A stretch of DNA of 64,000 bases from Marinomonas algarum (GTDB taxonomy: Bacteria > Pseudomonadota > Gammaproteobacteria > Pseudomonadales > Marinomonadaceae): positions 1 to 64,000 of the forward strand of contig NZ_JAJATW010000019.1 in NCBI RefSeq assembly GCF_020532605.1, written 5' to 3'. Below the pieces are notes generated by a model. That model was not told where the DNA came from, searched no databases, and saw nothing but the letters and a program-made list of their open reading frames with translations. A program made the position numbers and the translations under genes. Shown here piece by piece: positions 26,765-34,906 of this stretch. The stretch's first letter is position 1. Every line of letters starts with the position of its first letter.

Positions 26765-27473
26765 AGAACTCAAGTTGTTAGTCATACCAAGGGTTCTAGC
26801 TTGATTTTTTTGCCCCTATCCCTTCTCTTTAACCCTTTCTTTAATCATTTAACCTTATCTTTTATCCTTTGCGTCAGGAATAAATCTGTACAAAAAATAA
26901 ACAGTTATAAAATTGACGTCACACCAAGTTATCCGGGCATCATTCAAAACTCTTCCATCTGCACACTGGCAGAATCTTAATTTTTGTAGTTCGAGCGTTA
27001 ATTCTGAGACTTTCAACGTCGGCCACCTCAAAATCCTTGTTTTAGCTAAACGAAAACATCAGAATACGCCCTTAAACTGGCTCTAAGGAACTTTTAGCCT
27101 TAGCCTATGACGCCCCAAAGGTATTGTCTTAAAAATCCATTAGATCGGCCTGTGTTGCCTTTAAGTGGTACTTTCCATATCTTCCACCTATCAAATAACG
27201 AAATAGCTGTTTTCTAGTTGGAACCTTTCAAAGCAAATACATTTCACCCGTTTACCAGAAAATCACCTCAAAAATATCAATATTCGATTTACTGGAATCA
27301 TTTTATGATACTATGATAACCAGTACAGCAAAAACTGCTTGGATCTTAAAAGCCTCTTGAAAGGCTGTTACGACAGTACCAACTTGAGGAGTAGAAAAAA
27401 TTTCACTCAAAGAGGCTCTATGAGGTCTGTTACGAGAAGGCACGACTAAGAAATGCGGTGAAACGAGGCAAAC
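26765..27473. other. Gene-free region right of the origin
   Basis: About 700 bases, no credible gene. Contains single copies of the parM-type repeat (AGGCTGTTACGA at 27362-27373, and a variant near 27412). Otherwise featureless to my reading. Confidence 0.4.
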
Positions 27474-27959
27474 ATGAAAACCAAAGAACAAGGCAAATAT
27501 CCATCAAACAGCTCGCCAGAACAAAAAGCATCAGAGAAGGCTAGAGCTTGGTACGACGAGTTAGAGGTCATAGTGGGATCTATCGACGAGGCTGATATGG
27601 AATGTCACGGCGTTACATTCCTTGCAAGCCACCTGCTGAAAAAAAATGGCATAAGTCACAGATGCCATCAAGGCTATGCTGAAGATTCAAGAACGGGCGC
27701 TCTAGTTATACCTCACTATTGGCTAGAAATGGGCGACGGATGGGTTTTAGATTTTCGACTAAGAATGTGGTTAGAATTTAGCGACGACATACCTCACGGC
27801 GCTTTTTTCAAAGGGGATTACTCATACATCAAATACCACGGTGGTGTTTGTGAAGTACCTAAGTCCTTTGAAGATGGCACGGATGATTTACTTATCGAAG
27901 CCAACATCTCCCATATTTCTATGCCAAAAGATTTCCTGAAGGAAAGGGATTGCTTCTAA
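27474..27959 (+). CDS. Transglutaminase/papain-like fold protein, function unknown
   Basis: 161 residues. Cys44 in MECHGVTFLASHLL, His81 in PHYWLEMGDGWVLDF and Asp93 in the same block have the spacing of the Cys-His-Asp triad of transglutaminase-like or papain-like proteins. There is no signal peptide, so it acts in the cytoplasm. The start is supported by GAGG. It begins a two-gene unit with the nuclease-like gene 18 bases downstream. The family call is by motif only. Confidence 0.5.
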   Translation: MKTKEQGKYPSNSSPEQKASEKARAWYDELEVIVGSIDEADMECHGVTFLASHLLKKNGISHRCHQGYAEDSRTGALVIPHYWLEMGDGWVLDFRLRMWLEFSDDIPHGAFFKGDYSYIKYHGGVCEVPKSFEDGTDDLLIEANISHISMPKDFLKERDCF

Positions 27960-27977
27960 CAAGAAAAGGAACCTCTG

Positions 27978-28544
27978 ATGACAAACAATTACTTTTTGAT
28001 CGCAAGCATCGTGCTTTTTATAGCGACACCGCTGATTTTTTATTTCGATCTAAAAAGACAGTCGGTAAGAAGGCGGCGATTAGAAAAAGAAGAGGAAATA
28101 AGAAAGTGGAAGATAAAAGAAGGGATGCCTTTTTTTCTCCGGGGTGGGAGAGCGTTTCTAAACGAAGCAGAAATATCAATTAAATATCCTGTTCCCCTGC
28201 ATGGACGTGTAGATCAGGTCTTTGAAACAAAAAGCAGTGGGTTAAACATGCTCACTATCGTAGACACAAAGACCAGAAAAAGATTCAAGACCTATCAATC
28301 TGACCTGATTCAACTTTCTGTCTACAGACTCATTTTGCAAGAAAAGTACAAAGGTCAGTACAAGGTTAATGACACCGGTTTTGTCAGGATTGTAGTAAGA
28401 GCAGGAACCGAAGAGGAAAGAGTCAGTTACGAGCCTCTTGATCTGCTGTCCGACAATGAGGTTATCGATTTGTACTATCGGCACAAAGATATAAAAACAG
28501 GAAAGAGAGAAGCGAAATGCACCTGTGATGGTCGCCTTCACTAA
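27978..28544 (+). CDS. Membrane-anchored PD-(D/E)XK (Cas4-like) nuclease domain
   Basis: 188 residues. An N-terminal hydrophobic segment (about 5-23) is followed by LHGRVDQVFE (Asp79), MLTIVDTKTRK (Asp96-x-Lys98) and YQSDLIQLSVYRLIL (Gln112, Tyr116). This is the D...D-x-K...Q-x-x-x-Y signature of Cas4/RecB-like nucleases. Two cysteines near the C-terminus (KCTCDGRLH) could bind an iron-sulphur cluster. It lacks the usual N-terminal RG--H part, which is found in the protein at 24758. Role unknown; DNA processing during transfer or replication is possible. Confidence 0.65.
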   Translation: MTNNYFLIASIVLFIATPLIFYFDLKRQSVRRRRLEKEEEIRKWKIKEGMPFFLRGGRAFLNEAEISIKYPVPLHGRVDQVFETKSSGLNMLTIVDTKTRKRFKTYQSDLIQLSVYRLILQEKYKGQYKVNDTGFVRIVVRAGTEEERVSYEPLDLLSDNEVIDLYYRHKDIKTGKREAKCTCDGRLH

Positions 28545-28554
28545 CGCGAAGAAC

Positions 28555-28570
28555 CTTTCACATGTGAAAG
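28555..28570. promoter_or_regulatory. Dispersed palindrome CTTTCACATGTGAAAG, copy 3
   Basis: Perfect copy 92 bases upstream of the 28662 operon, next to a candidate activator box. Placed for promoter control. Confidence 0.75.
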
Positions 28571-28577
28571 ATTTCTC

Positions 28578-28593
28578 TAAATGCCCAAATCGG
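28578..28593 (+). promoter_or_regulatory. Candidate activator box, 28.6-kb operon
   Basis: TAAATGCCCAAATCGG, similar to TAACTGCCCAAAACAGG before traL. It lies 8 bases after palindrome copy 3 and about 70 bases before the first gene. Confidence 0.4.
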
Positions 28594-28661
28594 CAAAAAG
28601 TACGGGGTTGCATATTTGAAACTTGATGTAACCTTTATATAAAACTTAAGGGGTACGAAAA

Positions 28662-28943
28662 ATGAACAAGATAGAAAATCAGAGTGAATTGAAAAAAACG
28701 AACAACAAAATGCTTGAGCAGGCAGGATTAGCGCAGTGCATCTTTGTCATAGTCCAATCTGTCGCTTTTCCTGAACTCGGAATGGTTGGTGCCATCCTAG
28801 CGGCCCAGTGTGCATTGATGCCTTGGTCTGTACCTATCGCAAAAGAAGAGCCTGTAACGGCGGTTGCTATGTCCATATCATCGGTTGTAATCACTCCTTT
28901 TTTCAGCATGTTTTGCATGGCGGTTATCAACGCGTTTTTGTAG
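28662..28943 (+). CDS. Small membrane protein, function unknown
   Basis: 93 residues with two or three hydrophobic segments (about 22-50 and 62-92). No family recognised. AAGGGG precedes the start. First gene of an operon with an S49 peptidase, a DsbA-like protein and HU (gaps 12-17 bases), so it may assist a periplasmic quality-control step, but this is only context. Confidence 0.6.
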   Translation: MNKIENQSELKKTNNKMLEQAGLAQCIFVIVQSVAFPELGMVGAILAAQCALMPWSVPIAKEEPVTAVAMSISSVVITPFFSMFCMAVINAFL

Positions 28944-28958
28944 AAAGGAAAATGAAGA

Positions 28959-29951
28959 ATGTTCAGAAAGAAGAAAATAGACAAGATCCCAAGCATTGAT
29001 GACAACGCGCCTTGGGAGCAAAATCTCCTAAAGGAATACATGTTTGAACTTCACAAGGAGCAAGTGAAAGATCGTCGGTGGCGAATGCTTCTTAAAATCA
29101 TAAGATCGTCAGGTTTGTTTCTGATTTTACTAATTGTTTTAACGACCGGGAATGATGGCATTAAATCCGCTTTTAGCAATGATGGTGGGGTAGAGGCTTC
29201 TCCTCATATCGCCTATATCAATATCCAAGGTCAAATAGCCGACGGAACACCCACCAGTGCAGATTCTTTAGTCCCAGCCTTGGAAAAGGCGTTTGAGAAT
29301 GAGTCGTCTAAGGCGATCTTCTTGAAAATAAACAGTCCGGGGGGCAGTCCTGTTCAGTCCGGGCGGATCTACGAGGAAGTAATGTACCTAAAGCACAAAC
29401 ATCCCAATAAAAAAGTATACGCAATCATCGGTGACATAGGTGCGTCCGGCGGTTACTACATAGCCGCAGCAGCAGATCAAATATATGCAGATCAATCGAG
29501 CTTGGTAGGTTCTATTGGTGTCATATCATCAAGCTTTGGTTTTTCAGATCTCATGGAGAAAATCGGCGTTGAAAGAAGAACCATTATTGCCGGTGAGAAC
29601 AAAGCGCTTTTAGATCCATATACACCTCTTGATGATGACGCAAAGCAGTTTTGGGAAGGTGTCTTAAATAGCACCCATCAGCAATTTATAACGCGAGTCA
29701 AAGAAGGTCGTGGCGAAAGACTGAGTGATGACCCTCAAATATTTACTGGACTCATTTGGAATGGAGAGCAGGCGCTTGAAAAAGGTTTGATTGACGGTCT
29801 TGGAAGCATGAACACTCTGGCTAGAGAACAAATAATGCTAGATAAGTTTGTCGATTACACTCCATCAAGGGATTTTTTACATAGATTGACACAAAGAGCC
29901 AAAGTAGCGGCATCAACTTTAATTAACGGCACAACCGTTTCATTTCATTAG
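28959..29951 (+). CDS. SppA/SohB-like S49 peptidase, inner-membrane
   Basis: 330 residues. One membrane segment (about 45-65) is followed by an S49 domain: HIAYINIQGQI, KAIFLKINSPGGSPVQSG, and GDIGASGGYYIAAAADQIYAD with the nucleophile Ser at about 163. The Lys of the dyad is in GENKALLDPYTPLDDD (about 214). These enzymes digest signal peptides or membrane proteins in the periplasm. The single-module length matches SohB/short SppA forms. Its place before a DsbA-like gene in the backbone suggests a role in envelope protein handling during transfer. Confidence 0.88.
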   Translation: MFRKKKIDKIPSIDDNAPWEQNLLKEYMFELHKEQVKDRRWRMLLKIIRSSGLFLILLIVLTTGNDGIKSAFSNDGGVEASPHIAYINIQGQIADGTPTSADSLVPALEKAFENESSKAIFLKINSPGGSPVQSGRIYEEVMYLKHKHPNKKVYAIIGDIGASGGYYIAAAADQIYADQSSLVGSIGVISSSFGFSDLMEKIGVERRTIIAGENKALLDPYTPLDDDAKQFWEGVLNSTHQQFITRVKEGRGERLSDDPQIFTGLIWNGEQALEKGLIDGLGSMNTLAREQIMLDKFVDYTPSRDFLHRLTQRAKVAASTLINGTTVSFH

Positions 29952-29968
29952 CAGGGAGAGCAGTCGTA

Positions 29969-30844
29969 ATGAGTACTGAAAAAAATGAGGATAAGAGTAA
30001 AAATTTACACGGTGTTATAACTTTGCTTCTAGGCGTAACGATTGCTCTATCATCTTTTGCGGCTTACCAAGCCTATACAGCAAACGAATCGATAAAGGAT
30101 CTAAAATCCGATTTATCTGGGTTAGAGGTCAGTATAAATAAAAACTTTAGCAAAAAGCTTTCCCCGGAGGAGCTTAGCGTCGCAGTTTCTAGAAGCATAA
30201 AAGAAATGGAAGCTGGCAAGGTAAAAGAGCAGATGGAAAGAAAGTTCTCTAATTACAAACTTGCGTCAGACTTGGCCCCGGCAGACAAAAACATCTATGG
30301 AGATCTAAACGCTCGTTTCACTCTTGTTGAGTTTTCGGATCTTGAGTGTCCTTACTGTAAGCGTTTTCACGATACTGCAAAGGAAGTAGTCGATAACTCA
30401 GCCGGTAACGTGAACTGGCAGTGGAAGCACCTTCCGTTGGGTTTTCATAACCCGGTAGCAAAACAACAAGCAATTGCCGCTGAATGTGTGCGGGATCAGG
30501 TGGGGAACAGGGCGTTTTGGGTTTTCTTGGATGATATTTTTCAGAATACCCGCTTAAACGGCCAAGGTGTGCCTGATCTCAACGCAATAATATCTGGTGT
30601 TGGCGCAGACGTTGATAAAGTAAATCAGTGCATGTCTGAAGGCTCGTTTGAACAGAAAGTAGAAAGCGACATTCAGCTTGCTACCAGTAACGGCGTTAAC
30701 GGCACTCCGGCTACATTTGTGGTGGATAGCTATACCGGCAAAAGTCAGTTGCTCGGCGGCGCTCAACCTACCGAAGCCATAATGTCTGTGATCAGAAAGA
30801 TGATAGCGGAAGAAAAAGAAAGCAAAGAAGCAAACGGGCAGTGA
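29969..30844 (+). CDS. DsbA-family disulphide oxidoreductase, membrane-anchored
   Basis: 291 residues. An N-terminal anchor (about 17-38) and a short coiled coil precede a DsbA/BdbD thioredoxin domain with CPYC (about 127-130) in LVEFSDLECPYCKRF and the cis-Pro loop NGVNGTPATFVV. It should form or repair disulphides in the periplasm, for example in cysteine-rich Tra proteins (TraH, TraU, TraV). It lies in the operon with the S49 peptidase and HU. A DsbC-like isomerase is encoded separately in the tra cluster. Confidence 0.9.
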   Translation: MSTEKNEDKSKNLHGVITLLLGVTIALSSFAAYQAYTANESIKDLKSDLSGLEVSINKNFSKKLSPEELSVAVSRSIKEMEAGKVKEQMERKFSNYKLASDLAPADKNIYGDLNARFTLVEFSDLECPYCKRFHDTAKEVVDNSAGNVNWQWKHLPLGFHNPVAKQQAIAAECVRDQVGNRAFWVFLDDIFQNTRLNGQGVPDLNAIISGVGADVDKVNQCMSEGSFEQKVESDIQLATSNGVNGTPATFVVDSYTGKSQLLGGAQPTEAIMSVIRKMIAEEKESKEANGQ

Positions 30845-30856
30845 GGATGTTTACCC

Positions 30857-31141
30857 ATGAATAAAAAAGAATTGGTTCAGCTTGTTTCAGATGAGGCGGA
30901 CATGAGCATCAAAGACGCAGAGAAATTCATTAGCGCGTTTACTGAAGTTGTGACTTCCGAGTTGGGTTCTGGTGGCGCTGTCACTCTTGCCGGTTTCGGC
31001 TCCCTCGATGTTAAGCACAGAGCTGAACGCACTGGCCGACATCCAAAAACAGGGGAGCCATTAAAAATACCAAGTGCGAATGTTCCAAAATTTAAAGCAG
31101 GGAAGCATTTTAAAGACGCTATTACAGGTGTCCCATCGTAA
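30857..31141 (+). CDS. HU/IHF-family histone-like DNA-binding protein
   Basis: 94 residues, the full family length. MNKKELVQLVSDEADMS at the start, GGAVTLAGFGSLDVKHRAERTGRHPKTGE (about 38-67, the beta arm) and IPSANVPKFKAGKHFKDAI at the end are standard HU. It bends DNA and may serve plasmid replication, oriT processing or nucleoid compatibility. Last of the 28.6-kb operon. Confidence 0.92.
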   Translation: MNKKELVQLVSDEADMSIKDAEKFISAFTEVVTSELGSGGAVTLAGFGSLDVKHRAERTGRHPKTGEPLKIPSANVPKFKAGKHFKDAITGVPS

Positions 31142-31154
31142 AGTCCTACTACTA

Positions 31155-32132
31155 ATGGCGAAGCCTACGGTTATTTATATGTTCAGTTTATATCTTAGGT
31201 CTATCTTCACGATCTTCTTTTGGTTGTTTGCTACAGATGCCATATCTTCGCCCATAAGCTTTTCACAAGCTAAGGTGCTTTCGAAGCAACACGTTTATTT
31301 TGACCAAACTTCAAGCGAGCTTGGGACGTTTTACTGCGGTTGTGATTGGCGATGGGTTGGTCAATCAGGTGGTCGAGTAAATAAAAAGTCCTGTGATTAC
31401 AAAACCAGAAAACAGGAGGCTCGTTCTAACAGGACAGAGTGGGAACACGTCGTACCGGCTTGGGTAATGGGGCATCAGCGTCAATGTTGGCAGGATGGGG
31501 GAAGAAAGAACTGCTCTGCAAACGATCCTACTTTCCGGGTCATGGAAGCTGATCCTCATAACCTTGTCGTCAGTGTGGGCGAGCCAAACGCAGACAGATC
31601 GAATTATTCATTTGGGATGATTCAAGGTGAGCCTAGAGCTTATGGTTCGTGTGACTTTGAGGTTGATTTCAAGAGTCGCGTTGTTGAACCTCGACCTGAA
31701 GTAAGAGGGCAAATAGCGAGAATTTACTTTTACATACACGACCGCTATGACTTAAACATGAGTAAGAGCCAACAACAACTCTTGATGGCTTGGAACAAAA
31801 CAAACCCTGTCACTGATTGGGAGAAAAAACGTGACGCCCGGATAGCAAATGCGTTTGGTCACAGCAATCCGTTTGTTACGGGAGATCAGGTATGGCGAAT
31901 GGATCATGTGAACAGCGGCCAAGGATTAAAAGGAAAGCACAACTCTTACCTCAGTGAATCCCGCACAGTTAATGAAACGAAAGGCGTTGTTCGTGGCAAC
32001 AAAAACAGCCGGATTTACCATTTATCCAGTTGCCCTAGTTATGGCGCCGTGAAGACCTCAAATATTGCTGATTTTAAAAATGAAGAAGAGGCGCAAAAGG
32101 CTGGCTATAGAAAGGCAAAAAACTGTCCGTAA
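31155..32132 (+). CDS. Secreted endonuclease I-like DNase with C-terminal metal-binding motif
   Basis: About 325 residues from ATG 31155; an alternative start is 31179. A signal peptide/hydrophobic segment (about 10-28) precedes an endonuclease I fold: HVYFDQTSSELGTFYCGCDW, RTEWEHVVPAWVMG (catalytic His) and MEADPHNLVVSVGEPNADRSNYSFG. The last 45 residues (GNKNSRIYHLSSCPSY...) look like a small Ada/nuclease-associated metal-binding unit. It should be a periplasmic or secreted DNase. Homologues on transferable elements could limit incoming DNA, but that is unproven. Confidence 0.85.
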   Translation: MAKPTVIYMFSLYLRSIFTIFFWLFATDAISSPISFSQAKVLSKQHVYFDQTSSELGTFYCGCDWRWVGQSGGRVNKKSCDYKTRKQEARSNRTEWEHVVPAWVMGHQRQCWQDGGRKNCSANDPTFRVMEADPHNLVVSVGEPNADRSNYSFGMIQGEPRAYGSCDFEVDFKSRVVEPRPEVRGQIARIYFYIHDRYDLNMSKSQQQLLMAWNKTNPVTDWEKKRDARIANAFGHSNPFVTGDQVWRMDHVNSGQGLKGKHNSYLSESRTVNETKGVVRGNKNSRIYHLSSCPSYGAVKTSNIADFKNEEEAQKAGYRKAKNCP

Positions 32133-32210
32133 GGTTGCACACTAACAATTAATTGCTATAGTAAAAACCTCAAACGGATTACTACTTATCAAAAATAAAG
32201 GGAATTGAAT

Positions 32211-32396
32211 ATGCTTATATTAACAAGACGTACTGGTGAATCTATTCAAATCGGTGATCACGTAGAGGTGACTGTGCTAGGCATAAATGGAAATCAAGCT
32301 CGCATCGGTATAAAAGCTCCGAAAGATGTCACTGTCCATCGTGAGGAAATATATAGACGCATAAAAGAGAAGGAAGCGAATGAAAAGTCAGAGTAA
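32211..32396 (+). CDS. csrA: Carbon storage regulator CsrA
   Basis: 61 residues from ATG 32211; a TTG two codons earlier is less likely because CsrA starts MLILTRR and AAAGGG fits 32211. The sequence [16 protein letters not shown]...[29 protein letters not shown] is full-length CsrA with the RNA-binding VHREEI edge. It binds GGA motifs in mRNA leaders and could adjust host metabolism or plasmid gene expression. It is a single-gene unit. Confidence 0.95.
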   Translation: MLILTRRTGESIQIGDHVEVTVLGINGNQARIGIKAPKDVTVHREEIYRRIKEKEANEKSE

Positions 32397-32469
32397 TAGC
32401 AGTCTGTCTTAGCACCAGCCATTCGCAACCCTTCCGGTCGAAGAGAGGGTCGGTGCCACCCGGTGGTTC

Positions 32470-32516
32470 GTATCATGATACACAAATTAGCATTACTATT
32501 AACGTATCATGATACG
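32470..32516. promoter_or_regulatory. Twin palindromic operators GTATCATGATAC
   Basis: Two perfect 12-bp palindromes, 32470-32481 and 32504-32515 (the second extended to CGTATCATGATACG), 34 bases apart and about 20-65 bases upstream of the 32534 gene. The spacing suits a dimeric repressor binding on one face of the helix. The 32534 protein has a C-terminal helix-turn-helix and could be the repressor. Confidence 0.7.
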
Positions 32517-32533
32517 CAATTAAGGTGGATTTT

Positions 32534-33745
32534 ATGAAACCTATTTACCTAACATTTGGGATAGATGAACAGGATCAGTGGTGTTCAATAGAAAATGTTC
32601 CATCGGGTCAAACTTCATTACGTTGCCCTTGGTGTAAGCAGAAATTAGTAGCGAAAAAAGGTCAGGTCAAAGTTCACCACTTTTCTCATACCTCTCAGAC
32701 ATGCCGGGTATCTCAAGATGCCGTTCTTCATACCCAACTTCCTACGTTTGATACATTTGATCTGCTGGATAAGCATGAAAAACAGTACCTAGAACGTAGG
32801 GCCAAATACAAATCACACCAGAAAGTCTTTCCATGGTCGGGCATGAACAGTGCTGTAGACAGGCTGGAAGCGATGGGTGTTCTCAGCGTAGAACGCTCGA
32901 CTGACGATAAGTTAGAGGTCGCGAGGTCTAGACTAAAGACACTAAGTAAGGCGTGGCTCGACTCTTCAGGCAGACCATCTAAAGAACTAACGGCTTTGAT
33001 CCATGCCCTAGAGCCAATTGCTGATGTACAACGTCAATGGGATAACTGCTTACACATAGAGTCAACTGAGATCGACAAGCGCTACAACACATACCAGTTA
33101 AGCAGGCTTAAAACGATCAGCGAGTTAGATAAAGGGCAACGCTACTGGTTTGATGCCTTTTGGCGTAGGCAGTCATTGATAAAGCCTGATTATATTGAGT
33201 TATTGAGGCAAAAATTCTATTCACTTAACAGTCAGAGTCTTTACGTGATGCGCATTACAGGTGACTTTCATGATCTGCCGCCCACAATCATAAAGGTGGG
33301 GATTTCGACTCGGAAAGCGGATGTTAGGCTTAAAGAAGTTATTTCAAGCTTGAAACCTTATGGTTCATCAATTCATGGAGAAGTTCTTGTTGCCAAAGAG
33401 TTCGCGGGGCGACTAGAGCATTTAATTCATAGATTGCTGCGTCCGTACAATCTTGAGATTGGCGCTTTCACTGAATTTTTTAGCGCAGATCGATTGGATT
33501 GGCTTCTATCTGAAATACATAAAGCAGATATATCTCAATATAGCCCTCCCGAAATGAGCGATGTTGAGACAGAGCGGAAAACAGGTGGCCGCCGCAAGAA
33601 AACCAACGCTGAACTACTGGCTGAATATGAGCATGTCGTTACTCTGATTCGGTCAGGGAAGGGGATCAGGGAAACCAGCCGCATAGCCAAATGTAGCGTC
33701 AATACAGTTCAAAAAGTGAAAGCGGCTCTTTTAAACGAAACTTAG
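32534..33745 (+). CDS. GIY-YIG (T5orf172-like) protein with N-terminal zinc finger and C-terminal HTH
   Basis: 403 residues from ATG 32534 (AAGGTGG upstream, preferred over GTG 32525). The N-terminus has a CoiA-like zinc module (LRCPWCKQKLVAKKGQVKVHHFSH...C, about 29-58). The middle (about 235-325) reads LYVMRITGDF...PTIIKVGISTRKADVRLKEV...LEHLIHRLLRPYNLEIGAFTEFF, a T5orf172/Meiotically-up-113-type GIY-YIG domain. The C-terminus has a resolvase-type HTH (GIRETSRIAKCSVNTVQKVKAAL). A predicted DNA-cutting or DNA-binding protein of unknown role. Confidence 0.65.
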   Translation: MKPIYLTFGIDEQDQWCSIENVPSGQTSLRCPWCKQKLVAKKGQVKVHHFSHTSQTCRVSQDAVLHTQLPTFDTFDLLDKHEKQYLERRAKYKSHQKVFPWSGMNSAVDRLEAMGVLSVERSTDDKLEVARSRLKTLSKAWLDSSGRPSKELTALIHALEPIADVQRQWDNCLHIESTEIDKRYNTYQLSRLKTISELDKGQRYWFDAFWRRQSLIKPDYIELLRQKFYSLNSQSLYVMRITGDFHDLPPTIIKVGISTRKADVRLKEVISSLKPYGSSIHGEVLVAKEFAGRLEHLIHRLLRPYNLEIGAFTEFFSADRLDWLLSEIHKADISQYSPPEMSDVETERKTGGRRKKTNAELLAEYEHVVTLIRSGKGIRETSRIAKCSVNTVQKVKAALLNET

Positions 33746-33784
33746 TATAAAACATTCAAAATCAGCGATTTTTGTATATTTCTT

Positions 33785-33947
33785 AACCGGTGCAGTGAAC
33801 CTCCCTATTTTTTTATTGCCTTTTACCTGAATAAAAAACACTGAATTGGTTGAATAGTAGACAAATAACACTCGAAAACCATGCCAACACTCATCAATAT
33901 TCGTAAACAAAGGCGAATACGAGCAAAACCGGTGCAATAAACCTACC
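33785..33947. repeat. Direct repeat pair upstream of parA
   Basis: AACCGGTGCAGTGAACCTCC (33785-33804) and AACCGGTGCAATAAACCTAC (33927-33946), 17 of 20 identical and 142 bases apart, in the gene-free 33746-34117 region before parA. Could be part of a centromere or operator. No gene is convincing here. Confidence 0.45.
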
Positions 33948-34061
33948 GAAACCTGTAAGCGGCCAATTGTTTCATTAAGTCGGTTCTTTACGGCTTTTCG
34001 CTGCATGTGTTTCATAAAACGATTTTTAAGAATCATTAAATGATATACAATATTTCAATGG

Positions 34062-34077
34062 CTTTCACATGTGAAAG
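34062..34077. promoter_or_regulatory. Dispersed palindrome CTTTCACATGTGAAAG, copy 4 (parA promoter)
   Basis: Perfect copy 40 bases before the parA start, upstream of a TATAAA at 34098-34103, so it covers the -35 region. This is the expected position for autoregulation of a parAB operon. Confidence 0.8.
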
Positions 34078-34117
34078 AAAACTAGCCTCCCAAAATTTAT
34101 AAAATGATGGAGTATGT

Positions 34118-34903
34118 ATGGCAAAAATAATCAGCTTTGCAAATCAAAAAGGAGGGGTGGGCAAAAGCACTATCTGCATCCAGATGGCTTTTTATCTGTC
34201 CATCAAAAAGAAGAAAAAAGTCCTAGTTATCGATATGGACGGTCAAGGCAACACCTCTAGCCGGTTAGCACCAAGGGTTGAGGATGAGGATTATCTTTTC
34301 ACACCAATACTTTCAGGCACAAAAACAGCAGATCTCTTTGGCGATCATGTTGGTGAAATAGAAGTTCTAAAATGTCCTTCAGGTATGGATCTCATTCATG
34401 CAACAAAGAACGATCCTGACCTGTTCGAGATAGAAACGGTTCAGCTTGATCAAGCTATGAACCCGGCAAAACACCTCGAAGAATTGTTTCTTAATTACGA
34501 TTACGTGCTGATAGATTGTCCACCCAGCCTTGGGCGTAAGCTTGTGGCTGCTTTAGTTATGTCAACGCATGTGGTTTGTCCGGTTAAGCTTTCTGGCTTT
34601 GCTGTGGACGGCGTTGAAGGTCTTCTCAATACAATCATCGGTATCAAAGAAGGTTACAACAGCTACTTGGAAATACTTGGCATTGTCATTAATGACATGG
34701 ACAGGTCAATCAACCAAGAACGGGCTTTCAAAGAACTTGAAGACTCTATCCCAGATTTATTATTTAAAAATAAAATTATGCACCGCCCACCCTTAGATTC
34801 AGCTATCACAGAGGGGATTCCAGTTTGGGAGCTTCGTTATGGTCATGTGGCCGCAAAAGAAGTTGAAGCAGTGCTGCAAGAAATATTAGAGAGATCGGAG
34901 TAA
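34118..34903 (+). CDS. parA: ParA partition ATPase (type Ib-like)
   Basis: 261 residues. It has a deviant Walker A motif FANQKGGVGKSTI (about 6-18), a switch I-type LVIDMDGQGNTSSRL (about 35-49) and Walker B YVLIDCPPSLG (about 129-139). There is no N-terminal HTH extension, so autoregulation would be by ParB. It forms ATP-dependent gradients on the nucleoid to position the plasmid. TAATACATGG links it to parB 3 bases downstream. Confidence 0.93.
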   Translation: MAKIISFANQKGGVGKSTICIQMAFYLSIKKKKKVLVIDMDGQGNTSSRLAPRVEDEDYLFTPILSGTKTADLFGDHVGEIEVLKCPSGMDLIHATKNDPDLFEIETVQLDQAMNPAKHLEELFLNYDYVLIDCPPSLGRKLVAALVMSTHVVCPVKLSGFAVDGVEGLLNTIIGIKEGYNSYLEILGIVINDMDRSINQERAFKELEDSIPDLLFKNKIMHRPPLDSAITEGIPVWELRYGHVAAKEVEAVLQEILERSE

Positions 34904-34906
34904 TAC

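Noticed and set aside
27950..28183. 77-residue basic frame overlapping the Cas4-like gene
   Set aside because: Shadow frame; the overlapping frame has the nuclease motifs and the AAGGA ribosome site.
33731..34036. 101-residue minus-strand frame between the GIY-YIG gene and parA
   Set aside because: No ribosome site, overlaps the end of the preceding gene, composition unlike neighbours, and it contains the 33785/33927 direct repeats.
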